Source: Streptomyces iakyrus
GTDB lineage: Bacteria; Actinomycetota; Actinomycetes; Streptomycetales; Streptomycetaceae
Assembly: GCF_000717055.1 (NCBI RefSeq)
Contig: NZ_JNXI01000044.1
Location: forward strand, 1 to 57,984
DNA length: 57,984 nt
Direction: 5' to 3'
The notes beneath the pieces are model-generated. The model worked only from the letters and a program-made list of their open reading frames with translations. It did not search any database and was not told where the DNA came from. Of this stretch, positions 1-7,514 are shown piece after piece. Numbering within the stretch: the first letter of the stretch is position 1; each line of letters begins with the position of its first letter. The position numbers and the translations under genes are program-made.

Positions 1-344
1 GCCACGACCTCGTTGGCGTTCATGTTGGTCGAGGTGCCGGCACCGCCCTGGACGACGTCCACGACGAACTGGTCGTGCAGCTTGCCGTCCCGGATCTCCT
101 GGCAGGCCTCGACGATGGCGGCCGCCTTCTTGGGGTCCAGCAGGCCGAGTTCCTCGTTGGCGAGGGCGGCGGCCTCCTTGACCGCAGCAAGGGCATCGAT
201 CAGATGCGGGTACGCGGAGATCGGCGTACCGGTGATCGGGAAGTTCTCCGTGGCCCGCAGGGTGTGCACACCCCAGTAGGCATCGGCGGGAACGTCACGG
301 TCGCCGAGCAGATCGTGCTCGGAACGGGTGGCGGCGGTCGTCAT
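1..344 (-). CDS. aspA: Aspartate ammonia-lyase (aspartase), N-terminal part
   Basis: Partial gene: 114 codons are visible and the C-terminal three quarters lie beyond the left edge. The product would deaminate L-aspartate to fumarate and ammonia in the cytosol. The N-terminus has the fumarase/aspartase pattern (LLGDRDVPADAYWGVHTLRA, then ENFPITG) and reaches the family block GGAGTSTNMNANEV just before the edge. It is the last visible gene of a minus-strand run GntR regulator-permease-asparaginase-aspartase, which together would import asparagine and convert it to fumarate plus two NH3. The ATG at 342-344 is chosen because homology begins there; no strong ribosome site precedes it. A 118-bp gap with a dispersed repeat separates it from the asparaginase gene, so it may be transcribed partly on its own. 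Confidence 0.9.
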   Translation of the reverse strand, partial: MTTAATRSEHDLLGDRDVPADAYWGVHTLRATENFPITGTPISAYPHLIDALAAVKEAAALANEELGLLDPKKAAAIVEACQEIRDGKLHDQFVVDVVQGGAGTSTNMNANEVV

Positions 345-380
345 GAGGGTGAGGGTCTTCTTTCTGAGGTACAGGGGGGA

Positions 381-439
381 AGCGCCCCTGAAAGGGCGCG
401 GGGAACTGCGCGATCAGCCACAGGGGACCCGCGGCCGCC
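381..439. repeat. Dispersed Streptomyces intergenic repeat, copy 1
   Basis: GC-rich element with the core AAAGGGCGCGGGGAACTGCG followed by CGATCAGCCAC. A second copy with nearly the same core lies at about 3719-3782. The left part can fold (GCGCCCCT / AAAGGGCGC). I recognise this as a family scattered through Streptomyces intergenic regions. It sits just downstream of the asparaginase stop on the minus strand, so it may act as a structured 3' end or processing site between asparaginase and aspartase. That role is inferred. Confidence 0.6.
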
Positions 440-462
440 GGAAGGGAGAACCCGGCACTTCG

Positions 463-1479
463 TCAGGCGCGGTCAGCAGCGGCAAGCGGCTCCAGCGAAC
501 GCACGGGCCGCACCCGCCCGACCTCCCGCCCTCCACCGAGCAGCGGCTCACCCGCGAACTCGGCGAGCAGCCCCGGGTCGACACCGGCCCGGGCCAGCGC
601 GGCGGCGGTCACGGGAACCCGCGCCCGGTTCGCCCCGTCCGCGATCTTCACCGCAACGGCCCGCCCATCGGCCAGCGCAGCGACCTGCACGCCCTCGAAG
701 CCGTCCTTGGACAGCAGCCCCGGCACGGCCCGCATCAGCGCGGCGACGTCCCGCCCGGAGCCGGAGGCCATCTCCGCGTGCTCCCGCATCGCGTCGGCGA
801 CCCGCGCCTCCGGCGTCCCCGGCGCGGCCGTGACGATCCGGGCGGTGGCGCGGGCGAGGCCGTGCAGGGAGACGGAGAACAGGGGGGCGCCGCAGCCATC
901 GACGGTGACCCGGGCGATGCGCTGCCCGGTGAGGTCCTCGACGATCTCGGCGATCGCCTGCTGGAGCGGGTGCCCGGGGTCGAGGTAGTTCTCCAGGGGC
1001 CAGCCGTTGAGCATGCAGGTGTAGAGCATGGCGGCGTGCTTGCCGGAGCAGTTCTGCGCGAGCCGTGAGGGCAGCCGGCCCTCGCGCACCCAGGCGTCCC
1101 GGACGACGGGGTCGAACGGCATGTCCGTGACGTTGCGCAGATGGTCCTCGGTGAGCCCGGCGAGGTCGAGGATGCGCCGGGCACCGGCGAGGTGGCGTTC
1201 CTCGCCGGAGTGGCTGGCCGCCGTCAGGGACAGGAGTTCGCCGTCGAGCGGCAGGCCCGCCCGGGCCATGGCCACGGCCTGGACGGGCTTGATCGCCGAA
1301 CGGGGGTAGAAGGCGGCCTCGATGTCTCCGATCTGGAGCGCGACCCTTCCGTCGGCGTCGAGGACGACGACGGAGCCGTAGTGGATGCCTTCGACGATTC
1401 CGCCGCGGATGAGGTGGGCGACGGGGGCGTGGACGGGTTCACGGACAAGGGGTGCGTCCGCGAGGGAACTGCTGAACAT
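463..1479 (-). CDS. L-asparaginase, asparaginase II (thermolabile, Rhizobium-type) family
   Basis: 338 aa. It hydrolyses L-asparagine to aspartate and ammonia in the cytosol; no signal peptide is seen. The sequence fits the asparaginase II family rather than the E. coli AnsA/AnsB type: HLIRGGIVEGIHYGSVVVLD near the N-terminus, FYPRSAIKPVQA, AASHSGEE, NCSGKHAAML and VDGCGAPLFSVSL. The catalytic residues should be in the RSAIK/SGKH segments (family knowledge). ATG at 1477-1479 is chosen because it starts the homology and has GAGAAG about 10 nt upstream; the same frame reads open further into the permease gene, which is a shadow. It lies 32 bp downstream of the permease gene on the same strand and feeds aspartate to the aspartase downstream. 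Confidence 0.9.
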   Translation of the reverse strand: MFSSSLADAPLVREPVHAPVAHLIRGGIVEGIHYGSVVVLDADGRVALQIGDIEAAFYPRSAIKPVQAVAMARAGLPLDGELLSLTAASHSGEERHLAGARRILDLAGLTEDHLRNVTDMPFDPVVRDAWVREGRLPSRLAQNCSGKHAAMLYTCMLNGWPLENYLDPGHPLQQAIAEIVEDLTGQRIARVTVDGCGAPLFSVSLHGLARATARIVTAAPGTPEARVADAMREHAEMASGSGRDVAALMRAVPGLLSKDGFEGVQVAALADGRAVAVKIADGANRARVPVTAAALARAGVDPGLLAEFAGEPLLGGGREVGRVRPVRSLEPLAAADRA

Positions 1480-1511
1480 CACTGCCTGCTTCTCTGGGAG
1501 CGGCGCGTTCC

Positions 1512-2954
1512 TCACGCGCCGGCTCCGGTGGTGGACTTGCGCGCGATCCGGCCGCGGATGGCGAACCATCCGGCGACCAGTGCCCCGACGATCAGCGGCA
1601 GGCACAGCACGGTGGTGCGTCCCGCGCCGCCGTCGGCGTACATGAGGACCAGGACGGAGGCGAGGAACGCCAGCGTCACGACTTCGGTCCAGGGGGAGCC
1701 CGGCAGCCGGTAGCCCGGGCGGGTCAGCTCGCCCCTCTGGGTCTTCTGCCAGAAGAGGAGGTGACAGATCATGATCATGCCCCAGGTGGCGAGGATTCCG
1801 ATCGCGGCGAAGTTCAGCACGATCTCGAACGCCTCGGCGGGGACGACGAAGTTGAGGCCGACGCCGAGCACGCAGATGCCGCTGGTGAGCAGGATGCCGC
1901 CGTAGGGGACCTGGCTGCGGCTCATCACGGAGGTGAACTTCGGCGCGGATCCTGCCATGGCCATGGAGCGCAGGATGCGGCCGGTGGAGTACAGGCCGGA
2001 GTTGAGGGAGGACATGGCGGCGGTGAGCACGACGAGGTTCATCACGCCGCCGGCGGCCGGGACGCCGATGTTGGACAGCACGGTGACGAAGGGACTCTCC
2101 CCCGCCGTGTACTTGTTCCATGGCAGCAGCATCGACAGCAGCACGACCGAGCCGACGTAGAAGACGCCGACGCGCCACATGATCGAGTTGATCGCCTTCG
2201 GCATGATCTTCTCGGGGTTCTCGGTCTCTCCGGCCGCGACGCCGACCAGTTCGACGGAGGCATAGGCGAAGACGACGCCCTGGATGATCAGCAGCATGGG
2301 CAGCAGGCCGTGCGGGAAGATGCCGCCGCTGTCGCCTATGAGGGACGGGCCGGGGGTGTGGCCGTCGACGGGGTGCTGGGTGACCAGCAGAAAGATGCCG
2401 ATGCACATGAAGACGACGAGCGCGCCGACCTTGACGATCGCGAACCAGAATTCCAGCTCGCCGAAGATCTTCACCGAGATCAGGTTCACGGTGAGCACCA
2501 CGGCCAGTGCGATCAGTGCGATGACCCACTGCGGGATGTCGGAGAACATGCCCCAGTAGTGGGTGTAAGTGGCGACGGCGGTGATGTCGGCGATGCCGGT
2601 GGTCGCCCAGTTGAGGAAGTACATCCAGCCGGCGGTGTAGGCGCCCTTCTCCCCCATGAACTCACGGGCGTAGGAGACGAAGGCACCGGAGGAGGGCCGG
2701 TACAGCACCAGTTCGCCGAGGGCGCGCACGACGAGGAAGGCGAAGAGGCCGCAGACCGCGTAGGCGATGAAGAGGGACGGGCCGGCGTCGGCGAGGCGGC
2801 CGCCGGCGCCGAGGAAGAGGCCGGTGCCGATGGCTCCGCCGATGGCGATCATGTTGACGTGCCGGGACTTCAGGGACTTGCTGTAGCCCGCGTCTCCGGC
2901 ATCGACATGGGTGGAACGTTTCTGCACATCATCGTGCAGGGACTGCTCGCTCAC
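1512..2954 (-). CDS. ansP: Amino acid permease, L-asparagine permease type (APC superfamily)
   Basis: 480 aa with about 12 hydrophobic segments. A cytosolic N-terminus carries [20 protein letters not shown], the first-helix signature of the GABA/asparagine/aromatic amino-acid permease branch; GTGLFLGAG and [21 protein letters not shown] follow. It would take up L-asparagine by proton symport. Substrate is inferred from AnsP resemblance and from the asparaginase and aspartase genes downstream. The GTG start (2952-2954) overlaps the stop of the GntR gene by 4 bp (GTGA), so translation is probably coupled to the regulator. The C-terminus ends [14 protein letters not shown]. Confidence 0.88.
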   Translation of the reverse strand: MSEQSLHDDVQKRSTHVDAGDAGYSKSLKSRHVNMIAIGGAIGTGLFLGAGGRLADAGPSLFIAYAVCGLFAFLVVRALGELVLYRPSSGAFVSYAREFMGEKGAYTAGWMYFLNWATTGIADITAVATYTHYWGMFSDIPQWVIALIALAVVLTVNLISVKIFGELEFWFAIVKVGALVVFMCIGIFLLVTQHPVDGHTPGPSLIGDSGGIFPHGLLPMLLIIQGVVFAYASVELVGVAAGETENPEKIMPKAINSIMWRVGVFYVGSVVLLSMLLPWNKYTAGESPFVTVLSNIGVPAAGGVMNLVVLTAAMSSLNSGLYSTGRILRSMAMAGSAPKFTSVMSRSQVPYGGILLTSGICVLGVGLNFVVPAEAFEIVLNFAAIGILATWGMIMICHLLFWQKTQRGELTRPGYRLPGSPWTEVVTLAFLASVLVLMYADGGAGRTTVLCLPLIVGALVAGWFAIRGRIARKSTTGAGA

Positions 2955-3682
2955 GCCTCGGTTCCGCCTTCCGTGGAGGTGTCCGTGCGCGAGGGGCGCA
3001 CGATGTCGGTGAGGGTGGTCTCGACGCGGTCGAGGTGGTGGGCCATGGCCTCCACCGCGTCGTGTTCGGAACCGTCGGTCAGTGCCTCGACGATCGCCCG
3101 GTGCTCGCGGTTGGACTGCTCGCGGCGGCCGCCCAGCTCGTTGAGGAAGGCGGACTGGCGGGCCAGCGCGTCCCGGATCTCCTCGATGACCCGGCGGAAG
3201 ACCGGGTTCTGGGCCGCCTCGGCGACGGCGAGGTGGAACAGCGTGTCCATGGCGACCCAGGCGGTGGTGTCCGTCTCCCGCTCCATCCGGTCCAGGAGGT
3301 GGGCCAGGTGGTCGAGGTTCTCCGGGGTGCGGCGCCGGGCCGCGTACCCGGCGACCGGGATCTCGACGTGGCGGCGCACCTCCAGCAGGTCGCTGGCCGC
3401 GTAGTCGCCGAAGGTGGGGTCCTCGACGGTGCTGGCCACGACGAAGGTGCCCTTGCCGGTCCTGGACACGGTCAGGCCCATGGTCTGCAGCGCCCGCAGC
3501 GCCTCGCGCAGCACCGGCCGGGAGACCTCCAGGGCCCGGCACAGCTCCGCCTCGGAGGGGAGCTTGTCGCCGATGGCGTACTCGCCCCGTTCGATGGCAC
3601 CGCGCAGGTGCGCCAGCACCGCTTCCATGGCACTGACGCGTCGCACGGGCTGTCCGGCTGTCCGGCTGTCTGACAGGTTCAC
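2951..3682 (-). CDS. GntR-family transcriptional regulator, FadR subfamily
   Basis: 243 aa. The N-terminal winged helix (about residues 20-85) contains [20 protein letters not shown] and [18 protein letters not shown] wing residues; the rest is an all-helical FCD ligand-binding domain with the metal-site type His residues ([22 protein letters not shown]). It heads the asparagine unit and overlaps the permease start by 4 bp, so it is most likely an autoregulated repressor responding to aspartate, asparagine or a downstream acid. The GTG start at 3680-3682 has GGAG about 10 nt upstream. Effector and operator are not visible from sequence. Confidence 0.88.
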   Translation of the reverse strand: MNLSDSRTAGQPVRRVSAMEAVLAHLRGAIERGEYAIGDKLPSEAELCRALEVSRPVLREALRALQTMGLTVSRTGKGTFVVASTVEDPTFGDYAASDLLEVRRHVEIPVAGYAARRRTPENLDHLAHLLDRMERETDTTAWVAMDTLFHLAVAEAAQNPVFRRVIEEIRDALARQSAFLNELGGRREQSNREHRAIVEALTDGSEHDAVEAMAHHLDRVETTLTDIVRPSRTDTSTEGGTEA

Positions 3683-3718
3683 GGGAGAGATACTCCGGGC
3701 GACCGGATGCGCGTGTCA

Positions 3719-3782
3719 AGGGGGGCGCCCCAAAGGGGCGCGGGGAACTGCGCGACCGGCCACGAAGGCGCCGCAGACGAAC
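3719..3782. repeat. Dispersed Streptomyces intergenic repeat, copy 2
   Basis: Shares the core AAAGGGGCGCGGGGAACTGC plus GCGACC with the copy at 381-439. The left part forms a strong hairpin (GGGGCGCCCC/AAAGGGGCGC). It lies between the uppP stop (3805) and the GntR start (3682), again just 3' of a minus-strand gene. A second GGCGCC-rich segment follows. Likely a dispersed REP-like or terminator-like element; limits are approximate. Confidence 0.6.
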
Positions 3783-3804
3783 GACGGCGCCCCCGGCAGA
3801 ACAC

Positions 3805-4641
3805 TCAGCTGCTGAGCACACCCGCCCCGAGCAGCCCGAACAGCAGCCCTCCCACCACCACCCGGTAGATCACGAACGCGTTGAACGAGTGCTTGGCGAC
3901 GAACTTCAACAACCACGCGATGGAGGCGTACGCCACGACGAACGACACGACCGTGCCCGCGGCCAGCGGGGCCGCGCCCACCCCCGTGCCCAGGGCGTCC
4001 TTGAGCTCGTAGAGTCCGGCACCGGTGAGCGCGGGGATGCCGAGGAAGAAGGAGAGCCGGGTGGCGGCCACGCGGTCCAGGTCGAGGATCAGCGCGGTGG
4101 ACATGGTGGCGCCGGAGCGCGAGAAGCCGGGGAAGAGCAGGGCGAGGATCTGGGAGCTGCCGACCAGCATCGCGTCCTTGAAAGAGGTGTCGTCCTCGCC
4201 CCGCTTGTGCCGGCCCATCTGGTCCGCCGCCCACATCACGCCGCTGCCGACGATCAGCGACCCGGCGACCACCCACAGCGAGGCGAGCGGGCCCTCGATG
4301 AGCGGCTTGGCGGCGAGTCCGACGGCGACGATCGGGATCGTCGCGCAGATGACCCACCAGGCGAATTGATAGTCATGGTGGTACCGCTCCTCGCGGTCCC
4401 GCAGGCCCCTCCCCCAGGCGGAGACGATCCGCACGATGTCCTTGAAGAAGTACACGAGCACCGCGGCGATCGCGCCCACCTGGATGACCGCCGAGAACGC
4501 GACCACGGCGGTGTCGTCGACGGGGATGCCCATCAACCCCTCGACGATCTTCAAATGACCGGTCGAGGAGACGGGCAGGAACTCGGTCACCCCCTCGACG
4601 GCTCCGAGGACGACGGCCTGACCGACGCTGATGACGCTCAT
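3805..4641 (-). CDS. uppP: Undecaprenyl-diphosphatase UppP (BacA family)
   Basis: 278 aa polytopic membrane protein. It dephosphorylates undecaprenyl diphosphate to recycle the lipid carrier of peptidoglycan synthesis, and overexpression of the family gives bacitracin resistance. The two signature motifs are present: [14 protein letters not shown] near residue 16 (catalytic Glu-rich box) and [11 protein letters not shown] (second box with the essential Arg). Length matches the family. ATG at 4639-4641. It stands between the crcB unit and the asparagine operon, all on the minus strand, with an 81-bp gap upstream that could hold its promoter. Streptomyces often have more than one uppP-type gene. 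Confidence 0.93.
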   Translation of the reverse strand: MSVISVGQAVVLGAVEGVTEFLPVSSTGHLKIVEGLMGIPVDDTAVVAFSAVIQVGAIAAVLVYFFKDIVRIVSAWGRGLRDREERYHHDYQFAWWVICATIPIVAVGLAAKPLIEGPLASLWVVAGSLIVGSGVMWAADQMGRHKRGEDDTSFKDAMLVGSSQILALLFPGFSRSGATMSTALILDLDRVAATRLSFFLGIPALTGAGLYELKDALGTGVGAAPLAAGTVVSFVVAYASIAWLLKFVAKHSFNAFVIYRVVVGGLLFGLLGAGVLSS

Positions 4642-4722
4642 GGGATCCAGTTCTGCTCGGGGGCTGGAGCGGAGGGGACCGTCTTACTACACCCGGACGA
4701 GAGCGGATCTCACGGACGCGTC

Positions 4723-5070
4723 TCACCTACCCGCCAGAGCCGCCCCCGCGAAGGCCGCGGCCAGGCCGGCCGTCACGCTGACCGCGACGTTGAGGGCGGC
4801 CTGGAGACGCGCCCCGGTCTCCGCCAGCCGCAGCGTCTCGTAGGAGAACGTCGAGTACGTCGTCAGGGCCCCGCACAGGCCGGTGCCCAGCAGCAGTTGA
4901 AGGTGGGTGGCGGCTCCGGTGAGCAGGCCGAGGACCAGGCAGCCGGTCACGTTCACCGTGAAGGTGCCCCAGGGGAAGACGGAATCGTGCCGGGCCTGGA
5001 CCGCCCGGTCGGTGAGGTAGCGCAGCGGGGCGCCGACCATCGCACCGCAGACGACCAGCAGCCAGTTCAC
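4723..5070 (-). CDS. crcB: Fluoride ion exporter CrcB/Fluc, second subunit
   Basis: 115 aa with four predicted membrane helices. It is half of a dual-topology or heterodimeric F- channel that expels fluoride. Fluc features: [31 protein letters not shown] (the pore Asn) and [16 protein letters not shown] (the Phe-box/Na+ site region). GTG start at 5068-5070 overlaps the stop of the DUF190 gene by 4 bp. Together with the larger CrcB at 5444-5896 it probably forms a heterodimer, the usual form in Gram-positives with paired crcB genes. Confidence 0.92.
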   Translation of the reverse strand: MNWLLVVCGAMVGAPLRYLTDRAVQARHDSVFPWGTFTVNVTGCLVLGLLTGAATHLQLLLGTGLCGALTTYSTFSYETLRLAETGARLQAALNVAVSVTAGLAAAFAGAALAGR

Positions 5071-5447
5071 AACGACCTCTTACCCTTCGTGTCCGCTGTG
5101 CCGGGATCGTCCCCGCGTCCGGCGTACCGGATCACCTCACAGTCCTCCAGGGTGACGAGCCCCTCGGCGACGATGTCGTCGAGTTGCGGGAGGAACGCGC
5201 GGACGCGTGGCGCGGTGTCGACGATCAAGACCGCGATCGGCAGGTCCTCGCTCAGGGACAGCAGCCGCGAGGTGTGAATGAGCGAGGACGCACCGAAGCC
5301 CTCGATGCCGCGGAAGACGCTGGCACCCGCGAGGCCCGCCGCGTGGGCCCGGTGGACGATCTCGGAGTAGAGGGGCCTGTGGTGCCAGGTGTCACTCTCG
5401 CCGATGAGGACGGTCAGGCGCAGGGCGCTGCCGGTGAGTCCCGTCAT
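5067..5447 (-). CDS. DUF190 domain protein between two crcB genes
   Basis: 126 aa, soluble, DUF190 family (PII-like alpha/beta fold in known family structures). Core features: [44 protein letters not shown] and [19 protein letters not shown]. The gene is locked between two crcB genes by 4-bp ATGA/GTGA overlaps on both sides, so the three proteins are made together. Function is not established. By analogy with PII-like proteins it may sense a ligand and gate or regulate the fluoride channel. Start is ATG at 5445-5447. Confidence 0.88.
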   Translation of the reverse strand: MTGLTGSALRLTVLIGESDTWHHRPLYSEIVHRAHAAGLAGASVFRGIEGFGASSLIHTSRLLSLSEDLPIAVLIVDTAPRVRAFLPQLDDIVAEGLVTLEDCEVIRYAGRGDDPGTADTKGKRSL

Positions 5448-5896
5448 GGCTGCCTCCCTTTCAGGACGCGGCGGGTCGTCCCGGCCGCGAGCCACACCGC
5501 TGTGAGCGCCGCGAGCGGGGTCGCGGCGAGGTAGGCCAGACCGGTGCCGGGCCGGCCGTCGTCGAGGAGTCTGCGGATGTCGACGGCGTAGGTCGAGAAG
5601 GTGGTGAAGCCGCCCAGGACGCCGGTGCCGAAGAAGGGGCGGACGAGGGGGTGGGCGGGCCGGATCTCGGTGATGACCACCATGAACACGCCGATCACGG
5701 CGCAGCCGGCGATATTGACCCAGAGGGTCGTCCAGGGGAAGCCCTTCGGGGGCGTGGTCCACCAGAGGGAGGCCGCGTAGCGGGCGGTCGCGCCCACCGC
5801 TCCGCCGAGCGACACGACCGCGACGACGAGCGCCTGGGCGCGCCAGGAGGGCGGACGCCGGACCGGAGGGCGGAGGCGCTCTTCGGGGGTTGTCAT
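5444..5896 (-). CDS. crcB: Fluoride ion exporter CrcB/Fluc, first subunit
   Basis: 150 aa with four membrane helices and an N-terminal cytosolic extension of about 20 residues. Fluc hallmarks: [50 protein letters not shown]. First gene of crcB-DUF190-crcB; AGGAG lies about 12 nt before the ATG. I searched the 168-bp leader (5897-6064) for the fluoride riboswitch consensus and found none, so control must be by another route or constitutive. Confidence 0.92.
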   Translation of the reverse strand: MTTPEERLRPPVRRPPSWRAQALVVAVVSLGGAVGATARYAASLWWTTPPKGFPWTTLWVNIAGCAVIGVFMVVITEIRPAHPLVRPFFGTGVLGGFTTFSTYAVDIRRLLDDGRPGTGLAYLAATPLAALTAVWLAAGTTRRVLKGRQP

Positions 5897-6064
5897 GGTG
5901 GTACGTCTCCTACTCGCCGGGGCCCGGGTCGTGCGGGCGCGTGCCGTCGCAAGTAGGGACCGTTGGCGGCGTCACTGCCGCGGTTCGGGTACGGCGGGCC
6001 CCACCGCCGCGCCGCGGTGGATGCCCGCGGCCGCGTTCAGGTTAACCCCGGCAGCGGAGCGGGG

Positions 6065-7024
6065 TCACCTCGGAGCGGGTGCCGCGCAGACCGCCACGCC
6101 CCGTTCCCGGACGCTGCCCAGGACGAGGTGCCCGGCCGCTTCGCACACGCTGGTGGCCATGCGGTAGCCGGAGTGACGGCGGGCCAGGTGGTGGACGACG
6201 CGGCCCTGGTCGTCGAAGGCCATGACGCCGACCGTGCCCGTGGGGCGGAAGGGCGCGTGCACGGCCAGACGCGCGGCGGCGGCACGGACGCCGGGCGCGC
6301 CGCGGTGGAGCAGGTCGAGGGCCGGGACGCGGGGCCCGGCGAGGGCTACCCAGACCGGTCCGCCGGGCCCCGCGCGCCAGAGGTTGTCGGGCATGCCCGG
6401 GAGATTCTCGGCGAAGGGCTCGCTCCGACCTGGCTTCGGCCCGGTGAGCCAGTGGCGCAGGAGACGGCAGGCGCCGGTCTCGGCGACGACGAGGAACGAC
6501 TCGTCCGCGCCGACGGCGAGCCCGTTGGCGAACTGCAGCCCGTCCAGCACCACCTCGGGCGCGTCGGCGCCGGGGGCGAGCCGCAGCAGCCGTCCCGTTC
6601 CGGTGTGTTCGACGATGTCGCCGATCCAGTGCTCCAGCGGGTACCGGCGGCTGGAGACGGTGAAGTAGACGCTGCCGTCGGAGAGGGAGACGGCGTTGCT
6701 GCAGAAGCGCAGCGGCTCCCCCGCCAGCGAGTCGGCGAGGATCCGGACCGTGCCGTCGCCGGTGCCGACGCGCAGCAGGCCGCGCTCGGCGTCACACACC
6801 AGCAGGTCGCCGTCCGGGAGGAGTTCGAGCCCGAGTGGCCTGCCACCTGTCTCGGCGATCACCTCGACGCGGGCCGCGACCGGGTCGGCGAGGGCGTCGA
6901 GCCGCAGGATGCGGCCGTCCGCCACGCCGGTGAGGACCCGGCCGCGCGGGTCGGCGACCACGTCCTCGGGGCCGGGGCCCACCTCGACGTAGTGGCGTGG
7001 GACGAGTGCCGTGGGGCGGTCCAT
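6065..7024 (-). CDS. Six-bladed beta-propeller protein, SMP-30/strictosidine synthase-like
   Basis: 319 aa. Repeating blades (GPEDVVADPRGRVLTGVADGRILRL, GLELLPDGDLLVCDAERGLLRV, NAVSLSDGSVYFTVSS, QFANGLAVGADESFLVVAETG, GMPDNLWRAGPGGPVWVAL) match the strictosidine-synthase/APMAP branch of the SMP-30 gluconolactonase superfamily. Most bacterial members are probably calcium-dependent lactonases or arylesterases; the substrate here is unknown. No signal peptide, so cytosolic. I prefer the ATG at 7022-7024 because it has AAGGA 10 nt upstream; an in-frame ATG six codons earlier (7042) has no ribosome site. It lies 48 bp downstream of the ArsR gene, so the two are probably co-transcribed. Confidence 0.8.
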   Translation of the reverse strand: MDRPTALVPRHYVEVGPGPEDVVADPRGRVLTGVADGRILRLDALADPVAARVEVIAETGGRPLGLELLPDGDLLVCDAERGLLRVGTGDGTVRILADSLAGEPLRFCSNAVSLSDGSVYFTVSSRRYPLEHWIGDIVEHTGTGRLLRLAPGADAPEVVLDGLQFANGLAVGADESFLVVAETGACRLLRHWLTGPKPGRSEPFAENLPGMPDNLWRAGPGGPVWVALAGPRVPALDLLHRGAPGVRAAAARLAVHAPFRPTGTVGVMAFDDQGRVVHHLARRHSGYRMATSVCEAAGHLVLGSVRERGVAVCAAPAPR

Positions 7025-7072
7025 CGCGCGCGTGTCCTTCATCGTCGGGGGCGATTTCGCTGTACGGGTCGC

Positions 7073-7330
7073 CTACCAGCCCTTCTCAAACATCCGGGCG
7101 ACCTCCGCGATCCGCATGTCGTCGCGGTGGTAGCGCACGCGGCCGGCGGACCTGCTGGTGCGCACCATGCCGGTGGCCTCCAGCAGCCGGAGATGGGTGA
7201 CGGCGACCGGGCGGGGCAGCGAGAACCGCTCGGCGACGGCGTCCGCGGTGACACCGTCCGCCGCGGCCCGGGGTTCCTTCAGCCAGGCCAGGATGCGGAG
7301 CCGCGTCTCGTCCGTGGGAGTCCTCAGCAT
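7073..7330 (-). CDS. ArsR-family winged-helix regulator
   Basis: 85 aa, a minimal ArsR/SmtB fold. Features: DETRLRILAWL, the recognition helix region FSLPRPVAVTHLRLLEATGMV and the wing RSAGRVRYHRDD. No CxC or His/Asp metal site is evident, so it is probably not a metal sensor. It precedes the beta-propeller gene on the same strand, and a strong inverted repeat 78 bp upstream (7408-7434) is a likely autoregulatory operator. ATG at 7328-7330. Confidence 0.85.
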   Translation of the reverse strand: MLRTPTDETRLRILAWLKEPRAAADGVTADAVAERFSLPRPVAVTHLRLLEATGMVRTSRSAGRVRYHRDDMRIAEVARMFEKGW

Positions 7331-7407
7331 GTCGTGCCCCTGCCTCGCGGCTTCGCCCTCTCACCGCGTCTTCCCACTGTCTCGCAGTCGACGCCGCCGC
7401 GTCCGGG

Positions 7408-7434
7408 GTTCGGCATCGTTGACCGATACCGAAC
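7408..7434. promoter_or_regulatory. Inverted repeat upstream of arsR-type gene, probable operator
   Basis: Arms GTTCGGCATCG and CGATACCGAAC are separated by TTGAC and match at 10 of 11 positions. An 11-5-11 inverted repeat of this size is typical of winged-helix dimer sites. It is the only strong dyad in the 145 bp between the ArsR start and the galactanase terminator, so the ArsR protein is the obvious candidate ligand. Confidence 0.6.
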
Positions 7435-7475
7435 TGCCGCACGGCAGAACGGAGTTCGGGCAGACACGCGGCAGG

Positions 7476-7508
7476 GGGGGAGGGGCCCGGAAGCCGGGCC
7501 CCTCCCCC
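7476..7508 (-). terminator. Strong hairpin terminator of the GH53 gene
   Basis: Perfect 15-bp stem (GGGGGAGGGGCCCGG / CCGGGCCCCTCCCCC) with a 3-nt AAG loop, 6 bp past the GH53 stop on the minus strand. There is no U-tract, as is common for Streptomyces terminators. It separates the galactan genes from the arsR operon promoter. Confidence 0.85.
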
Positions 7509-7514
7509 GCGCGC

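Noticed and set aside
463..2529. A 688-codon open frame suggesting an asparaginase fused to an upstream domain
   Set aside because: The N-terminal 350 codons are Arg-rich frame shadow of the permease gene; asparaginase homology begins at the ATG at 1479.
1761..3404. Long plus-strand frame opposite permease and regulator
   Set aside because: Composition is typical antisense shadow in high-GC DNA (Asp/Gly/Ala/Val rich), with no domain; the opposite strand carries clear families.
5897..6064. Fluoride riboswitch before the crcB unit
   Set aside because: The crcB-motif consensus with its conserved pseudoknot bases is not recognisable on the minus strand; only generic GC-rich hairpins are present.
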